The notes beneath the pieces were generated by a model. That model saw only the letters and a program-made list of their open reading frames with translations, was not told where the DNA came from and ran no database searches. Source: Lachnospiraceae bacterium (lineage in GTDB: Bacteria > Bacillota > Clostridia > Lachnospirales > Lachnospiraceae). From it: DNA of 36,592 nucleotides. Positions 22,990 to 31,212 of the stretch are shown one piece after another. Each line of letters begins with the position of its first letter. Position 1 is the first letter of the stretch. The stretch lies in NCBI GenBank assembly GCA_017461775.1, contig JAFTXD010000075.1:1-36592 (forward strand). The letters are read 5' to 3'. The position numbers and the translations under genes are program-made.

Positions 22990-23945
22990 TGGGAAACAAA
23001 TGGTTGAAAAAGATGACCTGCGTGCTTGGCGCCATGCTTCTTATGGCATTTCCGATGACGGTAAGTGCTACGGAGACGGTGGTGGAGCTTTCCGCACAGG
23101 ATATTTTAAAGGCTACGGAGCCGCGCCTTTTGGTGACCGGCTATGAAGTAACGGCGGGTAAGATTGCTCAGGAAGAGGGCTTTACCTTAAAGGTAGATGT
23201 GACCAATATGAATAAATATGCAGATGCGTATAATGTATTGGTTACCTATAATTCCCAGACCGATAATGTACGTCTTGCAGATGGGGAAACCAATCAGGCG
23301 TTTTGGGAAGAGGTTCCGGCGGGTGAGACGGTGTCCTTCTCCATGGACTATGAGGTTTTAAGTGCCTATGTATCGGATACCATGGTTATGGAGTATACCT
23401 TTGGATATGTGGACCGGCAGGGTGTGGGATATACCAATGTTTCCACCATTTCTCCCCAAATTGATAAGAGCTGTGAAATGCAGATTAATTCATTAACCGT
23501 TGCAGAGAATGCCGTTTTGGGTTCTAAAACATTGATTAATGTAAGATATTCCGGCACCGGCGCTCTGGAAATGAAAACTGCGAAAATGCTTATCGAAGGT
23601 AATATTGCCGGCGGAAGCAAGGAAGTGGAGTTGGAGGTTTCCTCAAACGGCTTGCAGAAATCCCTGGACTATTATGTGAATTTTGAGGAAGAGGGAACGC
23701 AGGATTTAGCAATCTCCTTTATTTACACCGACGAGAATGGCAATGAATATGAAGTGGAAAGCGAAAGCTTTTCGGTAGAGGTCAGCAAGTATCAGACGGC
23801 AATTACCAATGTGACCCAGGAAAAGACATATGCATTTGTAACAGAGGCAAATAAGTATTATATCGTTGCCGGATGTGCCTGTGCATTAATGGTAGTGCTG
23901 TTGTGTGTAGTAATCGGTGTTCTGAAGAATAAGAAAAGAGGCTAA
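22989..23945 (+). CDS. Exported protein with C-terminal membrane anchor
   Basis: A 318-aa protein of unknown function. A signal peptide (KKMTCVLGAMLLMAFPM) is probably cut after VSA near residue 27. The outer part has two beta-rich halves with patterns like LKVDVTNMNKY and AGETVSFSMDYEV, similar to immunoglobulin-like or CARDB-type domains. One membrane helix near 290-312 (VAGCACALMVVLLCVVIGVL) and a KNKKRG end anchor it. Its start overlaps the CpsD stop by one base and the Wzz gene follows two bases after, so the three are probably co-translated and may form an outer chain-length or export complex; that is inference. Confidence 0.75.
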   Translation: MGNKWLKKMTCVLGAMLLMAFPMTVSATETVVELSAQDILKATEPRLLVTGYEVTAGKIAQEEGFTLKVDVTNMNKYADAYNVLVTYNSQTDNVRLADGETNQAFWEEVPAGETVSFSMDYEVLSAYVSDTMVMEYTFGYVDRQGVGYTNVSTISPQIDKSCEMQINSLTVAENAVLGSKTLINVRYSGTGALEMKTAKMLIEGNIAGGSKEVELEVSSNGLQKSLDYYVNFEEEGTQDLAISFIYTDENGNEYEVESESFSVEVSKYQTAITNVTQEKTYAFVTEANKYYIVAGCACALMVVLLCVVIGVLKNKKRG

Positions 23946-23947
23946 AA

Positions 23948-24655
23948 ATGGATTTTGGAAGAATTATTGAAATAGATTTTTTGAGATGTTTTAAAGCAAT
24001 CTTTAGAAATATCAAGTGGGTTATTCTGTCTACCTTCGCATTCTTGTTTATCGGAGTTTTGGTTGCAGTATTGTATCTGGATACAGAGAATGTATACGAT
24101 GCCAAGGCCAGCGTATACAGTATTGCCTATGGTTCTTATTCGGATTCTGCGGACGGAATCCAGGCCATCAGAGCCTACAGAGACATTGTAAAGAGCGTGA
24201 GAGTTGCAGAGCGCGCCGCAGTTCTTCTGGGAGATTCTTCTCTGGATAAGTATGCGATTTATGACATGATTGAAGTAGAGGAAGGCGAGGTGAATGCCTA
24301 TGGTGTGGAATCGGAATCCTCGATCATCAACATCCATGCAAAATCCACCAATCCGGAGGATGCTATCCGCGTGGCAAATGCAGTAGCATCCGCTTATGCC
24401 ATGGAAGTGACCAGCATCACCAATTCCGACAATGTACAGGTACTGGATGAGGCATACTATTGTGAAGTGACCTATAATGCACTGAAGCAGCAGATCATCT
24501 ATACTGCTGTCATTGCAGTGGCAGGTATGCTTCTGGCAATCGTTGCCATTGTACTTAGGGAAATCTTCTCTACCAAAATTGTTACCGTGGAGCAGGGAAG
24601 CCTGTATGGCGAGCTGGATATTATCGGAGTGATTCCCCAGCAGTCTTTAAAGTAA
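23948..24655 (+). CDS. Wzz/CpsC-like chain-length protein
   Basis: A 235-aa polysaccharide co-polymerase. Two membrane helices bracket an outer domain: one near 24-45 (WVILSTFAFLFIGVLVAVL), one near 178-202 (YTAVIAVAGMLLAIVAIVL). The outer part is helix-rich with AYRDIVKSVRVAERAAVLL. The usual Pro-rich segment before helix 2 is weak and the protein is on the short side. Its last 35 bases overlap the convergent phosphoesterase gene. It should set chain length together with Wzy and the CpsD-like protein. Confidence 0.8.
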   Translation: MDFGRIIEIDFLRCFKAIFRNIKWVILSTFAFLFIGVLVAVLYLDTENVYDAKASVYSIAYGSYSDSADGIQAIRAYRDIVKSVRVAERAAVLLGDSSLDKYAIYDMIEVEEGEVNAYGVESESSIINIHAKSTNPEDAIRVANAVASAYAMEVTSITNSDNVQVLDEAYYCEVTYNALKQQIIYTAVIAVAGMLLAIVAIVLREIFSTKIVTVEQGSLYGELDIIGVIPQQSLK

Positions 24656-25451
24656 TACATACCAGCTCCGGTCTGTTGTAAAAGCGGGGCAGTACGGCGT
24701 CGCCCAGACCGCGGCTGACAATCATAGTGCTGGTTCCAAACGTATTCTGGTAGATGCCGGCAGTGTATTTGGGAAACAGGGTGCCGGTATTACTGAAAAC
24801 ACCCACATCAAGAAGAGGGATACGTATCAGTCCCCCATGGATGTGACCGGTTAATACCAGGTCATAGTTATAATCGGACACTAAATCATAGAAATCCGCA
24901 CCATGGTACAGGAGGATGTTGAATCCCTCCGGAATGGTAGGTTCTAAGAAGTTAACGAGATATTTGGAGTACCACTTACAACCGGTGATGGAGATGGAAT
25001 CGTTGCCTTTTTTCAGGAGGATGGAGTTGTCATCTAAATGGGTAACACCATATTCTGTAAAGTAGGAGAGCAAGGTATTGTATTGCTCGGAAGCACCCGG
25101 CTCCAACTCATGGTTGCCGGTGATGTAATAACCGGGGATGTCCATTTGCTGTAGTCCGGCCAAAAGGGCTTCCACGGAGGAAAGGTCTGTGTGGCTTTCA
25201 TCCACAATATCGCCGGTGAATACCACGATGTCCGGAGCCATTTCCCGGATTTTATTTAGAAGGGTTTTATTATCCTTGCCAAAGGATTTGCAATGCAAAT
25301 CCGAGATATGGCATATTTTGAAATTATCAAAGGCAGCAGGGATTTCACTGCTTTGATAAGTATAGTTTGTAACTTGAAGAAAAGGATTCAGTCCCAGAAT
25401 GGTAAAGAGGGCAAGCAATATTACCAGGGAGAGCAGAAATTTCTTTTTCAT
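24621..25451 (-). CDS. Membrane-anchored metallophosphoesterase (YkuE-like)
   Basis: A 276-aa calcineurin-type phosphoesterase with an N-terminal membrane helix (KKKFLLSLVILLALFTILGL). All metal motifs are seen: ISDLH, FTGDIVDE, TGNHELE, LYHGADF and LTGHIHGG. Relatives act outside the membrane on lipid or cell-wall phosphates. ATG 25451 follows AAAGGA by seven bases; an ATG 30 bp upstream has no such site. It is the only minus-strand gene inside the polysaccharide operon and is antisense to any transcript crossing it. A link to lipid carrier recycling is plausible but unproven. Confidence 0.87.
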   Translation of the reverse strand: MKKKFLLSLVILLALFTILGLNPFLQVTNYTYQSSEIPAAFDNFKICHISDLHCKSFGKDNKTLLNKIREMAPDIVVFTGDIVDESHTDLSSVEALLAGLQQMDIPGYYITGNHELEPGASEQYNTLLSYFTEYGVTHLDDNSILLKKGNDSISITGCKWYSKYLVNFLEPTIPEGFNILLYHGADFYDLVSDYNYDLVLTGHIHGGLIRIPLLDVGVFSNTGTLFPKYTAGIYQNTFGTSTMIVSRGLGDAVLPRFYNRPELVCITLKTAGESLR

Positions 25452-25507
25452 GGTTTTTCCTTTCTGTGTGTTTTTGCTCATTTTATCATATGGAGGAGTT
25501 GTTCACA

Positions 25508-26581
25508 ATGAAGAAAAAAGTCTTACATATTGTTGAGGCATTTGGGGGAGGGGTATTTACCTACCTGACAGCGCTGGCTAACAGTACCTGTGAGGAGTTT
25601 GATGTTACCATTGCATGTACCGTGCGTCCCCAGACCCCGGAGAACTTTCAGCGCTTTTTAGACCCAAGAGTTCATGTTATTGAAATGCAGCACCAGCAGA
25701 GGTCTATCAGCTTAAAGAAGGATTTAAGAGGCGCCGGGGAGATTCGGGAAATCGTAAAGGAGGTTTCCCCGGATATCATTCACCTGCATTCCTCCAAGGC
25801 GGGTATTTTGGGAAGGATTGCAATTAATTGCAGGAAGAATAAGGTTTTTTATACGCCTCACGGCTTTGCCTTTTTGAAGAAGGATGACCCCATTTTTGTA
25901 AGGATGATTTACTGGCTGGTGGAGTTTGCCGCAGCCAGATTCGGTGGAGAGATTATTGCGGTTTCAGAAGGTGAGTACAAAGAGGCCCGGAAATTGACAA
26001 GACGTGCCTCTTATATTAATAATGGTATAGAGTTAACGCCCCAGCTGGTGGAGGCCTCCGGACAATCGGTGGTAAAAAGTAGTACAAAGCCGGTAATTGG
26101 AACGCTGGGAAGGGTATGTTATCAGAAGAACCCGGAGCTGTTTAATCAAGTGGCGGAGCATTTGCCGGAGGATACCTTTATCTGGATTGGCATGGGAGAG
26201 ATGGAAGATTTCCTCAAGGCATCCAATGTAGAAATTACCGGCTGGTGTGAGCATGAGGAAGCGATTCGCCGTCTGGAGCAGGTGGATATTTTTCTGCTGA
26301 CGTCCTTGTGGGAGGGGCTTCCCATTTCGCTTTTGGAGGCTATGTATTTGAAAAAGGTCTGCATTGTAACGGATGTTATCGGTAACAGAGATGTGATTGT
26401 GCACGGCGTGAATGGCTTTATCGGTGATACTGCAGAAGATATTGTTGCATTAATTAAAGAAATTAAGAACGGTAAGTGGGATTTGCAGAAGATTACCGAA
26501 AGGGCAAAGGCAGACGTGGAGGAGAAATACAGTATTCCCGTAATGTGTGGAGAATACAGTAAGCGTTACCGAGAAGGGTAG
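25508..26581 (+). CDS. Family 4 glycosyltransferase (EpsD-like)
   Basis: A 357-aa GT-B fold transferase. VLHIVEAFGGGVFTYL starts the N-domain, HLHSSKAGILGRI follows, and the C-domain has GTLGRVCYQKNPELF, then FLLTSLWEGLPISLLEAMYL, the sugar-nucleotide site. The start is ATG 25508 with GGAGG upstream; the longer in-frame start at 25466 overlaps the phosphoesterase leader. No clear promoter is seen in the 56 bp before it, so readthrough from upstream is likely. Confidence 0.9.
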   Translation: MKKKVLHIVEAFGGGVFTYLTALANSTCEEFDVTIACTVRPQTPENFQRFLDPRVHVIEMQHQQRSISLKKDLRGAGEIREIVKEVSPDIIHLHSSKAGILGRIAINCRKNKVFYTPHGFAFLKKDDPIFVRMIYWLVEFAAARFGGEIIAVSEGEYKEARKLTRRASYINNGIELTPQLVEASGQSVVKSSTKPVIGTLGRVCYQKNPELFNQVAEHLPEDTFIWIGMGEMEDFLKASNVEITGWCEHEEAIRRLEQVDIFLLTSLWEGLPISLLEAMYLKKVCIVTDVIGNRDVIVHGVNGFIGDTAEDIVALIKEIKNGKWDLQKITERAKADVEEKYSIPVMCGEYSKRYREG

Positions 26582-26586
26582 AATAT

Positions 26587-27678
26587 ATGATGTATTATGT
26601 AGTTGCAGTATTATTATCGATGATATGTGCATCTTATGCGGCAAATGTAAAGAAGGTAAAAAGCCTGCAGGGAACCTATAGAACCTTATGTGTGCTGGCG
26701 TTTTTGCCCATGACCTTTGTATCGGTATTTCGGTATGAGGTGGGAACGGACTGGCCGATTTATGATGAGTATTTTCATAAAATTGACGCAGGCATAGATA
26801 AGTTTACGGAACCCGGATTCAATTTACTCAATAAAGTGATTTCTGTATTTACAAAAGATTCCTGGTGGTTGTTTGCTGCCTGTGCTTTGATTATCGGCGT
26901 ATTTATGTTCAAGGCAATTATGGACCAGAGCGTAAATCCGGCATTCTCCATTTTGGTGTATGTGTTGGCGGGAGATTATTTTAATTCCCAGAATCAGCTT
27001 CGTCAGGCCATTGCCATGTCTATTTTTCTTTATGCGTTTAAGTACGTAAAGGCAAGGGACTGGAAACGGTACTTTTTCTGGATGCTGATTGCAAGTACCA
27101 TACATCTGAGTGCGGTTTTGTATTTCCCTGTATACTTTTTATACGGGGTAAAGGTCTGTGTACCGGTGATTTGTTATTCCTTTGCCGGTTTGTGTGTACT
27201 TTTACCCGTGCTGAAAAAATTATTGGTATTCGTTGTTTCCAAAACCAAGTATAGTTGGTACTTTGATTCCGCGTATTATGCAAGTAACTTTAATTTGGTG
27301 GGCTTTTTGGTGAGTTTGGGCTTTTTGGTGCTATTATTGTTCTATTATGCCTACTATGACAAGCATTCCAAGCTTTCCGGTGAGAACGGGGAGGGTGTGC
27401 AGGATAAGGAATACAATCTGCTTCTGTACATTTACTTCGCAGCAACAATCAGTACCTTATTTTCTTCGGCGATACCACAGATGTCCCGAATTACCATACT
27501 GTTTTCCTTTGTTACCTCCCTTCTCTTCCCGAGAATGGTGATGCGGGAGCATCGCAGAAACAGGCGGATTGTGTTATATATGATAGTGGTGGGCGTATTG
27601 GCTGTGAAATTTCTTTACGAAGTGTGTTATGTGGGCTGGTATGATGCGGTACCATTTAAGTGGGTGTTTTTTAGATAG
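26587..27678 (+). CDS. EpsG/Wzy-type polysaccharide polymerase
   Basis: A 363-aa membrane protein with about ten helices. The EpsG family marks are FRYEVGTDWPIYDEYF near residue 49 and NQLRQAIAMSIFLYAF near residue 137, then STIHLSAVLYFPVYFL. It polymerises repeat units on the outer face of the membrane. It starts five bases after the upstream stop. Confidence 0.87.
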   Translation: MMYYVVAVLLSMICASYAANVKKVKSLQGTYRTLCVLAFLPMTFVSVFRYEVGTDWPIYDEYFHKIDAGIDKFTEPGFNLLNKVISVFTKDSWWLFAACALIIGVFMFKAIMDQSVNPAFSILVYVLAGDYFNSQNQLRQAIAMSIFLYAFKYVKARDWKRYFFWMLIASTIHLSAVLYFPVYFLYGVKVCVPVICYSFAGLCVLLPVLKKLLVFVVSKTKYSWYFDSAYYASNFNLVGFLVSLGFLVLLLFYYAYYDKHSKLSGENGEGVQDKEYNLLLYIYFAATISTLFSSAIPQMSRITILFSFVTSLLFPRMVMREHRRNRRIVLYMIVVGVLAVKFLYEVCYVGWYDAVPFKWVFFR

Positions 27679-27702
27679 TTTGTAGGTGAATTGGTGACAA
27701 GA

Positions 27703-29124
27703 ATGAATGGAAAATTTAAGAAGTTTCTAAAGGGCTTTCTTCATGCTCTTTCTGCGAATATAATACGTTTGCTGATTTCCATCGTATTAACGCTGCTTCT
27801 GCCCAAGCTTTTGGGGGTAGAAGAGTATAGCTACTGGCAGTTGTATTTGTTTTATGTGACTTATACCGCCTATTCTTCTTTAGGCTTTTGCGAGGGAATT
27901 TATTTAAAGCACGGCGGTAAGGAGTATGACGAATTAGAGCCTAAGCTAATCGGTTCCCAGTTTTGGGCGCTGGCGATATATGAAATTGTATTTTGTCTGG
28001 TTGGCGCCGGTTGTGCCTGTCTGTTCTTAAGTGGAGAATATAAGAGCTTAATTCTCTCACTGGCGCTGGTATCTTCCCTGTTTGATATTTTGCGCTACTT
28101 TTTGCAGAGCGTTTTGCAGGCAACCAATCGTATACAGGAATATGCGAAAATCGTAACCTCGGAAAGAATGTTATTCTTTGGCTTCACCATTGTATTTTTA
28201 CTACTGGGGGTACGTGATTTCCGGGTGTTGATAGCAGCGGAAATCGGTGCGCGTATCATCTCCATGATATATGCTATGGTGGTCTGCAGGGATGTGGTAT
28301 TTTGTAAAGCCGGATATGGGAAAGCGGAGTTTGGAGAAACCAGGGAGATTATCAGTATTGGCTTCAAGCTCTTATTGGCGAATCTGGCCAGCCAGCTGAT
28401 TATCGGTGTTGTCCGGTTTATGATTGAACAGAACTGGGGAACGGTGGTGTTTGGAAAGGTATCCCTGACATTGAGCCTGTCCAATATGCTGGTTACCTGT
28501 ATCAGTGCAGTGAGCATTGTGCTTTTTCCGGTACTGAAAAATTTGGAGAAGAATAAGCTCAATGAGCTGTACGAGACCATGCGTGCAGTTCTGACCGTGC
28601 CCATTTTGTTTGTTCTCCTTTTCTTTGTTCCAATGAAAGTAATATTATCTGCATGGCTCCCACAGTATGCAGATAGTTTGAAATATCTGGCGATTTTGCT
28701 TCCCATATGCTTATATGAAACCAGATACTATGCTTTGATTAATACTTACCAGAAAGCATACAGAAAAGAAAATGAAATCCTTCTGGTAAACGGAATATCC
28801 GTTGCGGTAAGTGTTTTATTGTCTTTGGTAACCGTTTATGCGTGGAATAATCTGGATTTGGCAGTTGTTGCCATTGTAATACTTATGGTATTTAAGAGCG
28901 TTTTGTCAGAGATTCTCCTGGGACGCTATGTGGGAGTGAATACTTTTTCTGCAAATGTGATGGAGAGTGTGGTGGTTGCGATTTTCATCATCAGCAGCAT
29001 GTTCTTCCCCTATCATTATGCAATATTGACTTACTTAATCACATATCTGATATACTTGTGGATTACCAGAAAGAGTCTGAAAAAACATGTGATGTTGGCA
29101 AAAGAACTGGTAACGAAAAGATAA
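27703..29124 (+). CDS. Wzx-type flippase (polysaccharide transport family)
   Basis: A 473-aa MOP-superfamily membrane protein with 12 or more helices, starting KGFLHALSANIIRLLISIVLTLLLPKLLG (positions about 10-38), with EYSYWQLYLFYVTY after it. It flips lipid-linked repeat units. Three possible starts lie within 12 bases (TTG 27691, GTG 27694, ATG 27703); ATG is chosen with GGTGA six bases before it, but GTG 27694 cannot be excluded. Confidence 0.88.
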   Translation: MNGKFKKFLKGFLHALSANIIRLLISIVLTLLLPKLLGVEEYSYWQLYLFYVTYTAYSSLGFCEGIYLKHGGKEYDELEPKLIGSQFWALAIYEIVFCLVGAGCACLFLSGEYKSLILSLALVSSLFDILRYFLQSVLQATNRIQEYAKIVTSERMLFFGFTIVFLLLGVRDFRVLIAAEIGARIISMIYAMVVCRDVVFCKAGYGKAEFGETREIISIGFKLLLANLASQLIIGVVRFMIEQNWGTVVFGKVSLTLSLSNMLVTCISAVSIVLFPVLKNLEKNKLNELYETMRAVLTVPILFVLLFFVPMKVILSAWLPQYADSLKYLAILLPICLYETRYYALINTYQKAYRKENEILLVNGISVAVSVLLSLVTVYAWNNLDLAVVAIVILMVFKSVLSEILLGRYVGVNTFSANVMESVVVAIFIISSMFFPYHYAILTYLITYLIYLWITRKSLKKHVMLAKELVTKR

Positions 29125-29134
29125 AGAGGTGTAT

Positions 29135-30157
29135 ATGAAGCAAAGAAATTATTCCTTAGACGTGATGCGTTTGTTGGCAGCATTGGCGGTGGTTATTTGC
29201 CACACATATATTTTTAGAGAATATGGCGGGGTGTTGTATATGGTTGTATCCCGTTATGCGCCCAGAGTCAGTGTATCATTCTTTTTTGCGATATCGGGTT
29301 ATTATTACATAAAGTCTATTGATAAGAAAGATATTTTCAAAAAGCAGATGAAATCCCTTCTTATGGTGTATGCAGTGTGGACGGTGGTATACTATGCGGC
29401 AAGCTTTGTGGATAACATTATTCTGGGGGATGCTGATATTGGTACTTTTTTGGTGGAAAGAGTAATTTTCTTCTTTACAGAGGGAAGTTATCCTCATTTT
29501 TGGTTCCTGGTAGCCTTGATTTATTCGGTGGTTTTTGTTACGATATGTAATCGTTTGGGAGGAAAGAAGGGTGTGTTTGTTTTAACAATCCTTTCTATGA
29601 TTCTGTTTGTAATCGGTAATCTGGGTTCTTCCTATTACGTGGTGGGAGCAAAAATTCCTGTGTTAAATGTACTGTATGGGGAGTATCAGGAGGTATTTTT
29701 TATCATCCGAGGTATTTTTTGTATGGGGCTTCCTTATTTTATGCTGGGGTACTGGCTGAATGTAATGGAAGAGAAAATCATCGCTATGGATGGAAAGAAA
29801 TTTGGATGGCTCTATGGTATTGCATCCGTGCTGTATGTTGTAGAGATTTTGTTTTTGGCCATGACAATCGGAGATCCGGACAGGCCGGAGGTATTTGTTA
29901 TGCTTTATCCCATGGCTTTTATGTTGATGGCTCTTTTGCTGAGAAATCCCATGCCGCAGTGGAGTAAGGCAGCACCATTTTGTAAGAGGATGTCGGGGTA
30001 TATTTATTATGTACATCCCTTGTTAGTTATAATATTTGAATTTTTAAATCCACCATCCGGTGTTTTATATATTCTTGTAATTGGAACTGCAATGATAAGT
30101 GGTGTGATTTTGATGAAATTAAGTGAGAAAATAAAGTTTTTAAATTATTTTGTTTGA
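29135..30157 (+). CDS. Acyltransferase family 3 membrane protein 2
   Basis: A 340-aa polytopic membrane protein of the acyltransferase-3 family. The start region has LDVMRLLAALAVVICHTYIF with the expected His, then VSFFFAISGYYYIKS. About ten membrane helices follow. AAAGAGG lies five bases before ATG 29135. It probably O-acetylates the repeat unit or polymer. It differs clearly from the acyltransferase at 1863-2837. Confidence 0.86.
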   Translation: MKQRNYSLDVMRLLAALAVVICHTYIFREYGGVLYMVVSRYAPRVSVSFFFAISGYYYIKSIDKKDIFKKQMKSLLMVYAVWTVVYYAASFVDNIILGDADIGTFLVERVIFFFTEGSYPHFWFLVALIYSVVFVTICNRLGGKKGVFVLTILSMILFVIGNLGSSYYVVGAKIPVLNVLYGEYQEVFFIIRGIFCMGLPYFMLGYWLNVMEEKIIAMDGKKFGWLYGIASVLYVVEILFLAMTIGDPDRPEVFVMLYPMAFMLMALLLRNPMPQWSKAAPFCKRMSGYIYYVHPLLVIIFEFLNPPSGVLYILVIGTAMISGVILMKLSEKIKFLNYFV

Positions 30158-30185
30158 TGTACAAGGTTATTTTGGGAGAAAACAA

Positions 30186-31163
30186 ATGAAGAGAGATAAA
30201 AGAATTGGTTTGTTATCTGTATTTGCAATTGTGTTTGCACTGCTCGCTGTTTTTCTGTTTGGAAAGGCTTATTTCTGCATTGGTGAGGATGCTTTTTCCA
30301 AGGGAATGCAGGAGGAAAGTTCCCCAATTGCAAATTCTGAGGAAGTTAGTCAGGATGTAGATTACCGGGAGCAGTCGATTTCTGTAGAGGAATTTAATGG
30401 CTTGTTTCGCGGAGAAGGGGAATTAAAGGCGGAAAGAGTTGTTATCGAAGGGGTACCGGTGAATGTTGTATTCTGCGATAATCAGACAAGGATGCCGCTT
30501 GTTGTCATGCAGCATGGTCTTACTACAGATAAGGACAGTGTGATAGAGCTGGCGAAATCTTTCGCTGCACAGGGATATATAGTAATCACACCGGACGCTG
30601 TGGGTTACGGTGAGCTTGCGGATGGAAAATCCCGCATCGTAGCGGAGATTTTGCAGGGAACCGTAGAAAATATGGGTAAAATCATCGATTTTGGCTGTCA
30701 GTCAGAGTATGTGGATGAAAGCAGGGTAGGACTTTGCGGTGTATCCCTTGGAGCGTTGGCTTCTCTTTACTATTCTGCATATGGTGAGCACGAAATCAAG
30801 GCAGCAGTGTCTTTCTGCGGAACCCCGGATTTTACTTCCTTTGAAGGTGTGGATGTAATTCATAGGTATCATACAAATGAAGGTTCGGTGCTGGAAGCGG
30901 ATAGTGATAAGTGGAAAGAAATGGAAGCTGCAATGATGTCTTTATCTCCATATGATAAGCTGCTAAATGAAAAGGAGACCGCTTTATTTTTGATGTGTGG
31001 AACGGCAGATACTGTGGTGCCGCCCGCGGGGAATGCAACCTTCTACCAGGAGGCGTTGGCCGCCGGGAAGAAGGTAAGTCTGGTTGTGAAGGAAAACCAG
31101 GGACATACTTTGGAGCTGGACGAAATGTATGCGGCATTAGCTTTTATGGTGGAGAATCTTTAA
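30186..31163 (+). CDS. Membrane-anchored alpha/beta hydrolase (esterase-like)
   Basis: A 325-aa protein with an N-terminal membrane helix (GLLSVFAIVFALLAVFLFG) and an outer alpha/beta hydrolase domain of the dienelactone hydrolase type. The triad is visible: Ser187 in GVSLG, Asp275 in GTADTVVPP and His307 in NQGHTLEL. The oxyanion region is MQHGLTT. GGGAG lies before ATG 30186. Next to an acyltransferase it may remove or trim acyl groups on the polymer; substrate unknown. Confidence 0.82.
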   Translation: MKRDKRIGLLSVFAIVFALLAVFLFGKAYFCIGEDAFSKGMQEESSPIANSEEVSQDVDYREQSISVEEFNGLFRGEGELKAERVVIEGVPVNVVFCDNQTRMPLVVMQHGLTTDKDSVIELAKSFAAQGYIVITPDAVGYGELADGKSRIVAEILQGTVENMGKIIDFGCQSEYVDESRVGLCGVSLGALASLYYSAYGEHEIKAAVSFCGTPDFTSFEGVDVIHRYHTNEGSVLEADSDKWKEMEAAMMSLSPYDKLLNEKETALFLMCGTADTVVPPAGNATFYQEALAAGKKVSLVVKENQGHTLELDEMYAALAFMVENL

Positions 31164-31212
31164 AAGAACATGTATAATAGTAAGGGAAGTATGAAGAGGT
31201 ACTGGAGGGCTT

